Of a DNA stretch of 64,000 bases, positions 1 through 8,434 are shown piece after piece (the stretch's first letter is position 1; every line of letters begins with the position of its first letter). The notes under the pieces were generated by a model, which saw nothing but the letters and a program-made list of their open reading frames with translations, was not told the origin of the DNA and ran no database searches. Origin of the DNA: Pseudomonas schmalbachii (GTDB lineage: Bacteria; Pseudomonadota; Gammaproteobacteria; Pseudomonadales; Pseudomonadaceae); the NCBI RefSeq assembly GCF_017589465.1, contig NZ_JAELYA010000001.1, positions 806,001 through 870,000 on the forward strand. Reading direction: 5' to 3'. A program made the position numbers and the translations under genes.

Positions 1-2
1 CG

Positions 3-140
3 CCGGAGCACACCCACCTGCTGCTCGACTCGAAGGCGCCGTGGGTGGAAGTGGATGAGCGGCCGGGCGACAAGCTGTTCGACGGCTATCCCGAAGAGTC
101 CATCGCGGAGTGGCATGAACGTCTGGGATTGTGTCGGTAA
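3..140 (+). CDS. C-terminal end of a GFA/CENP-V-family protein (partial)
   Basis: Only the last 45 codons are in the window; the gene enters from the left edge and stops with TAA at 138-140. The visible peptide contains HTHLLLDSKAPWVEV and ends YPEESIAEWHERLGLCR. The 'SKAPW-E' segment near the end resembles the C-terminal part of glutathione-dependent formaldehyde-activating (GFA/CENP-V) family proteins, which are small zinc-binding cytoplasmic proteins. The zinc cysteines would lie upstream and cannot be checked here, so the family call is tentative and no function is asserted. A 110-bp gap separates it from egtB on the same strand, so it need not share a transcript with it. Confidence 0.5.
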   Translation, partial: PEHTHLLLDSKAPWVEVDERPGDKLFDGYPEESIAEWHERLGLCR

Positions 141-250
141 GAGCATTTCATCCCTAGCGTTCGTGGCCTGATTCCAATTGCAACTTTCGATATTCCGTCG
201 AGTCAGTTCCAATTAGACCCTATGCCCGCGTCCGCCCAAGGAGAAGCGCC

Positions 251-1534
251 ATGCGCCATCCCGTTCGCGAGATTTCGGAATCAGGTACACCGGCTCTGCT
301 GCAGCGCTTCCGGCACGTGCGTGCAGCCAGCGAGGCGATCTGCGCGCCGCTGTCCGTCGAGGACCAGGTGATCCAGAGCATGCCCGACGTCAGCCCGCCG
401 AAGTGGCACCTGGCGCATGTCAGCTGGTTCTTCGAGGCCTTCCTGCTGAAGCCCTTCCTGCCCGGCTACCGCACGCCGGAGCCGCTCTACGACCACCTGT
501 TCAATTCCTACTACGAGACCCATGGCACGCCCTTCACCCGTGCCCGGCGCGGGCTGATCTCGCGGCCCGGAGTGGCCGAGGTCATTGCCTTCCGCGCGCA
601 TGTCGACCGGGCCATGGAGGAACTGCTCGGCGCGCCGCCGGAGCAGCACGCCGAAGAGATCGCCCGCCGCGTCGAGCTCGGCCTGCAGCACGAACAGCAG
701 CACCAGGAACTGCTGTTCATGGACATCAAACACATCCTCGCGCAGAACCCGCTGCACCCGGCCTATCGCACCGACCTGGCGCCGCCACCGACGACGCCGG
801 CCGCGCCGCTGCGCTGGCACGAATACGCCGGCGGCCTGCACCAGATCGGCCATGACGGCCAGGGCTTCGCCTTCGATTGCGAGATGCCGCGCCACCGTGA
901 ATTCCTCGGCGACTTCCGCCTGGCCAGCCGGCCGGTGAGCAACGGCGACTACCTTGGCTTCATCATCGACGGCGGCTATGCGCGCAGCGAGCTGTGGCTG
1001 TCCGACGGCTGGAACGAGGTGCGCCAGCACGGCTGGCACGCGCCGCTGTACTGGCTGTGGGAGGACGACGAGTGGTACGAGCTGACCCTCGGCGGCCTGC
1101 GCCCGCTGGACCTCAACGCGCCGGTCTGCCACCTGAGCTTCTACGAGGCCGACGCCTACGCCAACTGGGCCGGCGCGCGGCTGCCCACCGAGGCGGAGTG
1201 GGAAGTGGCGGCGGCGAAGCTGCCGCTGCAGGGCAACTTCGTCGACAGCGACCACTTGCAGCCGGTCGCCGCGGCGGACGATCCGCATGCGCCGCAGCAG
1301 ATGTTCGGCGATGTCTGGGAATGGACCGGCAGCGCCTACCGCCCCTACCCGCGCTTCCAGCCGCTGCCCGGCAGCCTGGGGGAATACAACGGCAAGTTCA
1401 TGAGCGGCCAGATGGTGCTGCGCGGCGGCTGTTGCGCGACACCGCGGGACCACATCCGCTGCACCTACCGCAACTTCTTCTATCCCGCCATGCGCTGGCA
1501 GTTCGCCGGACTGCGCCTGGCCAAGGAGGCTTGA
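251..1534 (+). CDS. egtB: Ergothioneine biosynthesis protein EgtB (sulfoxide synthase)
   Basis: The 427-residue protein has an N-terminal DinB-like four-helix domain and a C-terminal formylglycine-generating-enzyme (FGE-sulfatase) domain, the EgtB architecture. Candidate iron ligands are H53 or H56 (KWHLAH) with H147 and H151 (LQHEQQHQELL), the conserved three-histidine facial site. EgtB is a non-haem iron enzyme that joins a thiol donor to hercynine with O2. The FGE domain ends with the typical 'RGGC...R..YRNFF...GLRLAK' run. The start is supported by AAGGAG at 238-243. The gene abuts egtD (stop at 1532-1534, egtD ATG at 1535), which points to translational coupling. No egtA, egtC or egtE lies alongside, so whether the thiol donor is gamma-glutamylcysteine or cysteine cannot be read from here. 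Confidence 0.9.
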   Translation: MRHPVREISESGTPALLQRFRHVRAASEAICAPLSVEDQVIQSMPDVSPPKWHLAHVSWFFEAFLLKPFLPGYRTPEPLYDHLFNSYYETHGTPFTRARRGLISRPGVAEVIAFRAHVDRAMEELLGAPPEQHAEEIARRVELGLQHEQQHQELLFMDIKHILAQNPLHPAYRTDLAPPPTTPAAPLRWHEYAGGLHQIGHDGQGFAFDCEMPRHREFLGDFRLASRPVSNGDYLGFIIDGGYARSELWLSDGWNEVRQHGWHAPLYWLWEDDEWYELTLGGLRPLDLNAPVCHLSFYEADAYANWAGARLPTEAEWEVAAAKLPLQGNFVDSDHLQPVAAADDPHAPQQMFGDVWEWTGSAYRPYPRFQPLPGSLGEYNGKFMSGQMVLRGGCCATPRDHIRCTYRNFFYPAMRWQFAGLRLAKEA

Positions 1535-2497
1535 ATGGCCCTCGCAGTCAACTTCCACGACCGCCTGGCGCACGACGACAGCGCCTCGCTGCGCGATGAA
1601 GTCCTCGCCGGATTCGCCGCCGGGCCGAAACGCCTGGCGCCGAAGTTCTTCTACGACCGGCGCGGCTCCGAGCTGTTCGAGCAGATCACCCGCCTGCCCG
1701 AGTACTACCTGACGCGCACCGAGGAAGGCATCCTCGCCAGCGCCGCCGACGACATCGCCGACCGCCTCGGCCGCGACGTCACCCTGGTGGAACTGGGCAG
1801 CGGCGCCAGCCGCAAGGTCCGCCTGCTGCTGGAGGCACTGCGCCCGGCGCGCTACCTGGGCATCGACATCTCCCGCGACTTCCTCCTGAGCAGCACGCAA
1901 CGACTGGCCGACGACTATCCCTGGCTGAACGTGCACGCGCTGCACGCCGATTTCTCCCACCCGCTGGCGCTGCCCCGTCCGCTGGATGACGGGCGGCCGG
2001 TGGCGTTCTTTCCCGGTTCGAGCATCGGCAACTTCACCCCGAACGAGGCGCGCATCTTCCTGCGCAACCTGCACCGCCTGCTGCCGCGCGGCGGCGGCCT
2101 GCTGATCGGCGTCGATCTGGCCAAAGACCCCCGCATCCTCGAAGCGGCCTACAACGACAGCGCCGGCGTGACCGCCGCCTTCAACCTGAACCTGCTGCAG
2201 CGCATCCGCCGCGAACTGGACACCGACCTCGACCCGTCGCGCTTCCGCCACCACGCCTTCTACAACGAGGCGCAATCGCGCATCGAGATGCACCTGCTCA
2301 GCACCCGCCCGCAGACTGTGCGCGTGGAAGGCCGGCGCTTCATGTTCCGCGACGGCGAGAGCCTGCACACGGAGAACTCCTGCAAGTACAGCATCGACGC
2401 CTTCCGCGAACTGGCCGGCTCCTCCGGCTTCCGCCCGGCGGCGCTGTGGACCGATCCGCAGCAGTGGTTCAGCGTGCATTACCTGACGCGGGAGTGA
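1535..2497 (+). CDS. egtD: L-histidine N-alpha-methyltransferase EgtD
   Basis: The 320-residue SAM-dependent methyltransferase should convert histidine to hercynine (N,N,N-trimethylhistidine), the substrate of EgtB. Family hallmarks are the early FYDRRGSELFEQIT / LPEYYLTRTE segment, the SAM-binding ELGSGASRKVRLLLEAL motif and FFPGSSIGNF. Length matches the family (about 320). A good Shine-Dalgarno (AAGGAGG at 1523-1529) lies inside the end of egtB, and the ATG follows the egtB stop with no gap, so the pair should be co-expressed. The stop is 8 bp from the convergent end of the DUF3325 gene. Confidence 0.92.
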   Translation: MALAVNFHDRLAHDDSASLRDEVLAGFAAGPKRLAPKFFYDRRGSELFEQITRLPEYYLTRTEEGILASAADDIADRLGRDVTLVELGSGASRKVRLLLEALRPARYLGIDISRDFLLSSTQRLADDYPWLNVHALHADFSHPLALPRPLDDGRPVAFFPGSSIGNFTPNEARIFLRNLHRLLPRGGGLLIGVDLAKDPRILEAAYNDSAGVTAAFNLNLLQRIRRELDTDLDPSRFRHHAFYNEAQSRIEMHLLSTRPQTVRVEGRRFMFRDGESLHTENSCKYSIDAFRELAGSSGFRPAALWTDPQQWFSVHYLTRE

Positions 2498-2504
2498 CGC
2501 CGGC

Positions 2505-2837
2505 TCAGAACGAAGCCGCCAGCGCGACAAGCAGCAGGAGCGGCGGAGCACCCAGCGCGGCAAGGCGCGGACGGAAGGCGAAAGCCAGGACGAAGCCGAG
2601 CGCCATCACCGACAGCAGGACGCACCAGACCACCGGGCCGATGTTCCAGCCCCAGCGGAAAACCGACACGGCGAACGCCGCCAGCAGGCACAGTCCGCCG
2701 CCGAGCCGCAAAGCCAGGCGACGCAGCGGCGCGGAGGCACCACCGGCGACCTGCCGATGGTGGCGGTCCATGGCCAGCGCCCAGGCTGCCCAGCCGGCAT
2801 AGAGCAAGGCCGGCACCGCGAGTGGATGGAGCATCAT
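2505..2837 (-). CDS. DUF3325 family small membrane protein, last gene of the iron-uptake cassette
   Basis: A 110-residue hydrophobic protein with three or four predicted membrane segments (near residues 3-20, 33-55, 60-78 and 90-108) and a D-R-H-H-R-Q segment after the first helix, as in DUF3325 proteins that accompany PepSY and TonB receptor genes. Biochemical function is unknown; context suggests an accessory of ferric-siderophore handling in the inner membrane. The start is two consecutive ATGs (2835-2837 and 2832-2834) overlapping the PepSY stop (2834-2836), so translation is probably coupled. It ends 8 bp from the convergent egtD. Confidence 0.75.
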   Translation of the reverse strand: MMLHPLAVPALLYAGWAAWALAMDRHHRQVAGGASAPLRRLALRLGGGLCLLAAFAVSVFRWGWNIGPVVWCVLLSVMALGFVLAFAFRPRLAALGAPPLLLLVALAASF

Positions 2838-4366
2838 TCGGGCCCCCCCGGCGTTGCGTTTGCGGCGACATCCCGGCGGCTGGCCTGGCGCCGCAGGCGG
2901 ATGGCCAAGGCAGCCAGCAGCAGGCCGCTGGCCAGCGCGGTGAGATCGACCAGCGCCAGGCGCCAGTCGCCCTGCGGCAGCGTACGCAGCAGGTGGCTGT
3001 CGCAGGTCAGGCCGTTCACCAGCGGCACGAGCATGGCCAGCAGCGCAGCGCCGGCGAGCAGCTCGCTCCAGAGCCGCGCCGGCGGGCGCACACAGGCGTA
3101 CAGCAGGGCCGCGCCCCATGCGGCGAAGAAGCTGCCGACTTCCCAGCCGGCCCGCCCGGCGAGACCCGCCGGCAGCAGCCGGTTGGCCAGCAGGTAGGCA
3201 GCGCAGGCCAGCAGCGTTCCGCCGACCGCCGCCGGATTGAGCCGCGCGGCGAGGCGCACGACGGCGGCATCGCGGCCGCTGCGCTCGCGCTTCAGCGTGA
3301 ACAGCAGCAGGCCGGTGACGATCATCGCGCAACTGCCCAGGCCGGCGAGGAAATACAGCCAGCGCAGGAAGTCGCCGCCGAAATGGGCGAAATGCAGGCC
3401 GCCCATCACCCGCTCCGTCAGGTAGCTGGCGCGCGGCTGCAGGCGCTGGGCGACGATCCCGCCGCTGCAGCCATCGAACACCAGCGCATCGCTGACCCGC
3501 GCCAGGCGGTCGTCGCGGCTGCGGAAGACATGCACCAGCGCGCCCGCATCACCGGGATTCTGTACCAGCAGGGACGCTACCCGGCCGACCCCGAACTGCG
3601 CCTCCGCGCGCTCCAGCAACGGGCCGAGCGGCTGCAACGTGCAGGCCTCGCCGGATACTGGACGCACCACCGGCGGCACCAGTTCGGTGAAATAGGCCCT
3701 GGCATCGCCGGCATACAGCGCCTGGATCGCCGCCGGCATATAGAAGGCATAGAACAGCACCAGCCCGGTGTAGGTGATCATCAGGTGGAACGGCAGCAAC
3801 AGCACGCCGCTGGCATTGTGGGCGTCCAGCCAGGCGCGCTGGGTCGCGGCGCGCGGGCGGAAGGTGAAGAAGTCGCGGAAGATCCGCCGGTGGATGACCA
3901 CCCCGGTGACCAGCGCCGCCAGCATGGCCATGGCCAGCCCGCCGACGATCCACACGCCGGGCTTGCCCAGCCCCAGGCTGTAGTGGAAGCGCGAGAAGAA
4001 TGCGCCGCCCTGGGTGGCGCGCACGTCGAGCAGCGTGCCGCCGAGCGGGTCCAGCCAGCGGCTGCTGCCCTTCCCGTCCCGGGCCTGCCAGGCGATCTGC
4101 AGGCCCGGGTCGCGTACGTCCGGCAGGCTGATGCTCCAGCTGCGCGCACCTTCGGCCCCGGTTCGCAGCAGGCGTTCGGCGACGGCCAGCGCGTCGCGGT
4201 CCGATACACGCGCCACGCCGTGCAATTCCGGCTGCATCCAGTAGCCGATCTCCGCCTTGAACAGCGCCAGGCTACCGGTCAGGAAAACCGCGAAGAGCAG
4301 CCAGCCGGCGAACAGCCCGGCCCAGGTGTGCAGCCAGTCGAAGGACTGGACGAGGGAACGCTTCAC
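2834..4366 (-). CDS. PepSY-associated TM helix protein (FoxB-like siderophore reductase candidate)
   Basis: A 510-residue inner-membrane protein with four or more membrane segments. The opening VKRSLVQSFDWLHTWAGLFA is the typical PepSY_TM start, with histidines in helix regions (LHTWAG, RFHYSLG, HNASGVLLLPFHLMI, LHFAHFGG) that could bind haem, as in FoxB-type ferrisiderophore reductases. The start chosen is GTG at 4366, which overlaps the DUF3649 stop (4363-4365) as GTGA; a longer reading starting at 4639 would run through DUF3649 in another frame and is rejected. Position between a TonB receptor and DUF3325 supports a role in reducing imported ferric siderophore at the inner membrane. Substrate is unknown. 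Confidence 0.8.
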   Translation of the reverse strand: MKRSLVQSFDWLHTWAGLFAGWLLFAVFLTGSLALFKAEIGYWMQPELHGVARVSDRDALAVAERLLRTGAEGARSWSISLPDVRDPGLQIAWQARDGKGSSRWLDPLGGTLLDVRATQGGAFFSRFHYSLGLGKPGVWIVGGLAMAMLAALVTGVVIHRRIFRDFFTFRPRAATQRAWLDAHNASGVLLLPFHLMITYTGLVLFYAFYMPAAIQALYAGDARAYFTELVPPVVRPVSGEACTLQPLGPLLERAEAQFGVGRVASLLVQNPGDAGALVHVFRSRDDRLARVSDALVFDGCSGGIVAQRLQPRASYLTERVMGGLHFAHFGGDFLRWLYFLAGLGSCAMIVTGLLLFTLKRERSGRDAAVVRLAARLNPAAVGGTLLACAAYLLANRLLPAGLAGRAGWEVGSFFAAWGAALLYACVRPPARLWSELLAGAALLAMLVPLVNGLTCDSHLLRTLPQGDWRLALVDLTALASGLLLAALAIRLRRQASRRDVAANATPGGPE

Positions 4367-4671
4367 GGCCGCCCCTCCCCCGGCCATCCGGCGACCGCCA
4401 CGGCCAGCGCGGCGAGCAGCAGCAGGCCGAGCCAGAGCCGCCCCGGGCGCGGGGTGGCGAAGGTCCACAGGAGGATGCCGAGGTAGATGGCGAAGGACGG
4501 CAGCGTGGCGACCAGCGCCGCGTCGGGCCGCTCCAACGGCAGCAACGCGGCCAGGCCGGCGGTCAGCGCGTAGCTGACCAGGTAACCGCCGGGCACGGCG
4601 GCGAGCACGCGCAACGCCACCGCACCGGCATGCCGCCATCGTCCATCGCAGGTTCCGCTGCGGGTCGCCAT
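4363..4671 (-). CDS. DUF3649 family small membrane protein
   Basis: A 102-residue protein with three hydrophobic segments (about residues 18-37, 48-66 and 75-95). DUF3649 proteins typically sit between a TonB receptor and a PepSY protein, as here. The ATG at 4669-4671 overlaps the receptor stop codon (4671-4673) and the gene's own TGA overlaps the GTG of the PepSY gene, so all four genes (receptor, DUF3649, PepSY, DUF3325) are chained by 4-nt-type overlaps. It is likely an inner-membrane partner of the PepSY protein; no enzymatic motif is visible. Confidence 0.75.
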   Translation of the reverse strand: MATRSGTCDGRWRHAGAVALRVLAAVPGGYLVSYALTAGLAALLPLERPDAALVATLPSFAIYLGILLWTFATPRPGRLWLGLLLLAALAVAVAGWPGEGRP

Positions 4672-7070
4672 CACCAGTACAGCTCGGTGCTGACGCCGAC
4701 GGTGCGCGGCGCGTTGCGCTGACCGACCGCCGGGCTGCCGAAGGTGGGCGTGACTTCGAAGTATTCCTCGTCGAAGACGTTGTTGGCGAACAGCGTCACG
4801 GCGAAGCGCTCGCTTTCCACCCCGGCGGAGAGATTCACCGAGTTGCGCTCGTCGAGGTCGACGAAATTCCCCGCATCCGCATAGCCGCCGCGCGTCACGT
4901 AGTACTCGGCACGCAGGATGGCGTCCAGCTGGTCGGTCAGCGCCATGCGGTAGGTCGAGGCCAGGTTCAGGGTGTGGGTCGGCACATCGGGAATCCGCTT
5001 GCCGCTCACGTCCATGGTGGTGCCGGCGCCGTTCGGCGGCAGCGCCACCTGGACCTGCGGCGCGTCGTCGAACTCGGCCAGCAGGTAGCCATAGGCCGCG
5101 CTCAGTTCGAGGCCCTCCAGCGGCAGGGCGCGCAGCGACAGTTCGGCGCCATCGGTGACGCCGTCGCCGACGTTGCTGAAGAAGCTGGTAGCGCCGATCC
5201 GGGTGCGCAGCTGGAAGTCTTCCTGCTTCTGGTGGAACAGGCTGGCATTGAGGACCAGCCGGTCGTCGAACCACTGGCTCTTGGCGCCGACCTCATAGCT
5301 GATCACGTCCTCGGGATCGAAGGTGGCCTCCCCCGGGAATGGCGTCGGGCCGAAGTTGACGCCACCGGACTTGTAGGCGGTGGCGACCTTGGCGTAGGTC
5401 ATCAGGTGCTCGTTCCAGTCGTAGGCGAGGCTCAGGCCGGGGTTCCAGCGCTTGTAGGTGTCGTCGCTGTCGTTGACGAACAGCGTGGTGAACCGCGGCG
5501 CGGCGGCGGTCTTGCGCAGCAGTTCCACCGACACATCCTTGTCTTCCTGGGAATAGCGCAGGCTGCCGGTCAGGCGCAGGCCGGCGAGAATCTCGTAGGT
5601 CGCCTCGCCGAAGACCGCGTACTGCTCGATGCGGCCGTCGATCAACGCCCGGTCCAGGCGCCGGTCGGCCAGCCGGGTGGTGTCCTGGCGGGTGTCGATG
5701 TCATCGCGGAAGTAGTTGAGGCCGACCACCCAGCTCAGCGGCCCGCCCACTTCGTCCGGCGAGCTGAAGCGGAATTCCTGGTTGATCTGCCTGGCGTCGA
5801 AGGTATTGAAGATCGAGGCGACCGGCGCCGCGGTGCCGTCGCCGTCGCTCAGCAGTTCGCCGTCGGGCAGGCTCAGCCCGCTGATGGAACGGACGGTCAG
5901 CCAGTCGCTGGCCAGCCACTTGATGTCGCTGCTGTAGCGGGTCGAATTGCGCGAGGTGCGGCCGAGGATGTCGTTGATGCTGTGGTCCGGGTCGTCGGCC
6001 GTGACCAACGCCGTGCCGGGCAGGCGCTGCTCGATGCGCTCGGCGCCGAACACCATGTCCCAGTCCTCGTGAGGCGTGATGCCGACCTTGAAGCGCCCGC
6101 CGTCGCGCGCCATGTCCTTCTCGTCGCGGCCGACGGTGCTGTTGGACAGGTAGCCGTCGCGCTCGTCGTGGAAGCCGGCGATGCGGAAGCGCAGGTTGCG
6201 GCTCTCGGTCGGCAGGTTGAGCATGGCTTCGAGGTTGCGCGCGTCGTAGTTGCCGGCGCCGGCCTTGACCCTGGCCTCGAAGATGTCCGTGGGGTTGGCC
6301 GTCTGGATGTTGATCGCGCCGCCCACCGCGTTGCGGCCGTAGAGGCCGCCCTGCGGGCCGAGCAGGACGTTGACCTGGTCGATGTCGAACAGCGGGATGT
6401 TGTTGTTATTGCCCTGGATGTAGTTGTAGGCGCCGTCGACGTAGAGTCCTATGCCGGCATCGGTGTTGTTGTTGCGGGTCGAGTTGCCGCGCAGGTTGAT
6501 CACCACGTCGCCGTTCGAGCGTTCCTCGAAGAAGGCGTTCGGCGTCTGCCGCAGCACGCCCTCGATGCCACGGGTCTGGCTGCGTTCCAGCTCCCGGCTG
6601 TCGAAGACGTAGTCGCTGCCGGCCACCCGCTGCACATTCTCGGGGCCGCGCTTGGCCTTGATGAGCACGCTGGGCAACTGGAGGATGGCGCTGTCGGGCT
6701 CGGACTCCAGCAGCACGTCGCCGTCGGCGGTGAGCTGGAAGGTGATGCCGGTGCCGGTCAGCAGCCGCTGCAGCGCCTGCTCGGGCGGCATGGTGCCGCG
6801 CACGCCCGGCGAGTTCCGGTCCCTGACCAGATTCGCGTCGACGGAAACCTGCAGGCCCGACTGCAGGCCGAACCGCGCCAGGGCATCGGCCAGCGGCATC
6901 GCCGGAATATCGAAGCCCCGCTCGGCCGCCTGGGCCAGTTGCAGACCATCGCCCTGCGCCGACACGGCCGTCGATCCCTGTCCCTGTTCGGCCAGCGCCG
7001 AACCGGTCACCGCCATCACTGCCAGGACGCCGCCCAGCATCCGGCCCTTGCCACCCCCGGTGTATCCCAT
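4671..7070 (-). CDS. TonB-dependent siderophore receptor with N-terminal signalling (STN) domain
   Basis: The 799-residue outer-membrane receptor has a signal peptide (hydrophobic run MLGGVLAVMAVTGSALA), a secretin/TonB N-terminal (STN) domain around residues 48-115 (FDIPAMPLADALARFG...), a plug with LYGRNAVGGAINIQT, and a beta barrel ending in aromatic TELYW. The STN domain identifies it as a transducer that signals through a FecR-type protein to an ECF sigma factor, both encoded just upstream. The start at 7070 is preferred over upstream in-frame ATGs because it has a strong Shine-Dalgarno (GGGAGGGG) and a proper signal peptide directly after it. The ligand is probably a ferric siderophore; the sequence does not identify it. 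It overlaps DUF3649 at its 3' end. Confidence 0.9.
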   Translation of the reverse strand: MGYTGGGKGRMLGGVLAVMAVTGSALAEQGQGSTAVSAQGDGLQLAQAAERGFDIPAMPLADALARFGLQSGLQVSVDANLVRDRNSPGVRGTMPPEQALQRLLTGTGITFQLTADGDVLLESEPDSAILQLPSVLIKAKRGPENVQRVAGSDYVFDSRELERSQTRGIEGVLRQTPNAFFEERSNGDVVINLRGNSTRNNNTDAGIGLYVDGAYNYIQGNNNNIPLFDIDQVNVLLGPQGGLYGRNAVGGAINIQTANPTDIFEARVKAGAGNYDARNLEAMLNLPTESRNLRFRIAGFHDERDGYLSNSTVGRDEKDMARDGGRFKVGITPHEDWDMVFGAERIEQRLPGTALVTADDPDHSINDILGRTSRNSTRYSSDIKWLASDWLTVRSISGLSLPDGELLSDGDGTAAPVASIFNTFDARQINQEFRFSSPDEVGGPLSWVVGLNYFRDDIDTRQDTTRLADRRLDRALIDGRIEQYAVFGEATYEILAGLRLTGSLRYSQEDKDVSVELLRKTAAAPRFTTLFVNDSDDTYKRWNPGLSLAYDWNEHLMTYAKVATAYKSGGVNFGPTPFPGEATFDPEDVISYEVGAKSQWFDDRLVLNASLFHQKQEDFQLRTRIGATSFFSNVGDGVTDGAELSLRALPLEGLELSAAYGYLLAEFDDAPQVQVALPPNGAGTTMDVSGKRIPDVPTHTLNLASTYRMALTDQLDAILRAEYYVTRGGYADAGNFVDLDERNSVNLSAGVESERFAVTLFANNVFDEEYFEVTPTFGSPAVGQRNAPRTVGVSTELYW

Positions 7071-7226
7071 TTTCCCCTCCCAGATTCGTCGTTGATGCGG
7101 GGTAGACGCAAATGCAACTGCGCCGCATTCCCCCTCCATGCAAACAACGTCGGGGCGACGATTTTTTTCGGAAGAAAATGCGCGGATGGCGAAAATTTTT
7201 TTGATTCTTCCCGGCGCGCTCGCTTC

Positions 7227-7284
7227 GTAGGGCGGGTGCAACCCGCCAGTCAGGAGCTGCGATGGCGGGTTGCACCCGCCCTAC
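7227..7284. repeat. 58-bp REP-like inverted repeat between fecR-like and receptor genes
   Basis: Two perfectly complementary 22-nt arms (7227-7248, beginning GTAGGGCGGGTGCAACCCGC, and 7263-7284) surround a 14-nt loop. Each arm is itself a short palindrome around GCGGGTGCAACCCGC, typical of a paired REP (BIME) in Pseudomonas, with GTAG/CTAC at the outer ends. It lies in the gap between the FecR-like gene and the receptor and could fold in the mRNA and modulate downstream expression. Confidence 0.75.
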
Positions 7285-7326
7285 CTTGCCCCGGAATTCC
7301 GCGAGCCGGCCCGCTCTGGGACGGGC

Positions 7327-8325
7327 TCAGCCGGCGGATATCACCAGCAGCCAGGGCGATACCTGGCGCACCTTGCCGCCGTGCGCGCCGGCCAGGATGC
7401 GCAGCGCGGCGGCCGGGTCGGCGAGGTTGTACACGCCGGTCACCCGCTGCCCGGCGAACGCGTCGTCGGCCAGGATGATCAGCCCCTGGTGGTAGCGGCG
7501 CAGTTCCTCGACCACTTCGCCCAACGGCCGGTCGCGCACCACGATCTGCCCCTGCCGCCACGCCGCCACCTGGTCGGCCGGCATGCTGCCATGCTCGACC
7601 GCGCCGTCCCGCCCGAGGCGCAGCCAGTCGCCCTTGCCCAGGCGCGCCGGCAGCGGCGCCGGGGCGCCGGGTTGCTCGACCAGCACCCGCCCATGGTCGA
7701 CCGCGACGGCCACGCTGTCGCCGTCCCGACGCACCTCGAAGGCGGTGCCAAGTACAGTGGTCCGCACCTCGCCGGCCTGCACCCGGAACGGGCGCGCGGC
7801 GTCGGCGGCCACCTCGAAGAACGCCTCGCCCCGCAGCAACTGCACGCGGCGCTCGCCCTGGACGAAGGCGACGGCGATGGCGCTGTCGGCGCCCAGCCGC
7901 ACCTGGCTGCCGTCCTCCAGGCGCAATGTGCGCTGCTCGGCGGTGGCGGTCAGGTGGTCGGCTTCCATTCGCAGCAGCAGGGACGGCATCGCCGCCAGCG
8001 CCAGGCAGGCAGCCATGGCACCGAGCGCCAGCCGCCGGCGCCAGGCAGTCCGCCGAGGCGTTCGCGGGGACAGGCTCGCCGGAGCCGGAGCCGCCGTGGC
8101 AGCCTCGCGCGGCGCCCAGTGTTCGGCGTGACGAGGCTGCAACTGGCCCATCATCTGGTAGACATCGGCGGTGTCCGCCCAGGCCAGGGCGTTGGCCGGA
8201 CTGGCGTCCAGCCACGCCTCGAAGCGCGCCTGCAGCGCCGCGTCGTCGGGGTCTTCCTCCAGGGCAATCAGCCAGCGGGCGGCCTCCGCCGTTGCGCGCT
8301 CCTGATCTTCAGCCGGTATTGTCAT
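7327..8325 (-). CDS. FecR-family anti-sigma regulator
   Basis: A 332-residue protein with an N-terminal DUF4880 sigma-contact domain (about residues 8-55, containing FEAWLDASPANALAWADTAD), one membrane helix (about 112-132), a periplasmic FecR domain (EDGSQVRLGADS..., RGEAFFEVAADAARPF) and a C-terminal DUF4974-like segment that should contact the receptor STN domain. It would hold the upstream ECF sigma factor in check until the receptor is occupied. The start at 8325 is set by GGGGAGAGG immediately upstream; an in-frame ATG 14 codons earlier lacks a site. It lies between the sigma-factor gene (110 bp away) and the receptor, the canonical order. Confidence 0.92.
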   Translation of the reverse strand: MTIPAEDQERATAEAARWLIALEEDPDDAALQARFEAWLDASPANALAWADTADVYQMMGQLQPRHAEHWAPREAATAAPAPASLSPRTPRRTAWRRRLALGAMAACLALAAMPSLLLRMEADHLTATAEQRTLRLEDGSQVRLGADSAIAVAFVQGERRVQLLRGEAFFEVAADAARPFRVQAGEVRTTVLGTAFEVRRDGDSVAVAVDHGRVLVEQPGAPAPLPARLGKGDWLRLGRDGAVEHGSMPADQVAAWRQGQIVVRDRPLGEVVEELRRYHQGLIILADDAFAGQRVTGVYNLADPAAALRILAGAHGGKVRQVSPWLLVISAG

Positions 8326-8434
8326 GCCTCTCCCCTGGCCCACGCCGTCGGCACACGGCGCACACACAGCAATCGGAACTCCTCTCCAATAAACGTCAGA
8401 GGAGCCGGTTTTTTCGGAAAATTGCGATTCACCG

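Noticed and set aside
281..2563. Long minus-strand open frame over egtB and egtD.
   Set aside because: Composition is the antisense shadow of two confidently identified genes, with no recognisable motif or ribosome site.
2834..4639. Longer N-terminus for the PepSY gene starting at 4639.
   Set aside because: The extra part is out of frame with and overlaps DUF3649; the GTG at 4366 gives the standard family N-terminus.
4974..7478. Long plus-strand open frame across the TonB receptor gene.
   Set aside because: Antisense shadow of the receptor; low-complexity composition and no family match.
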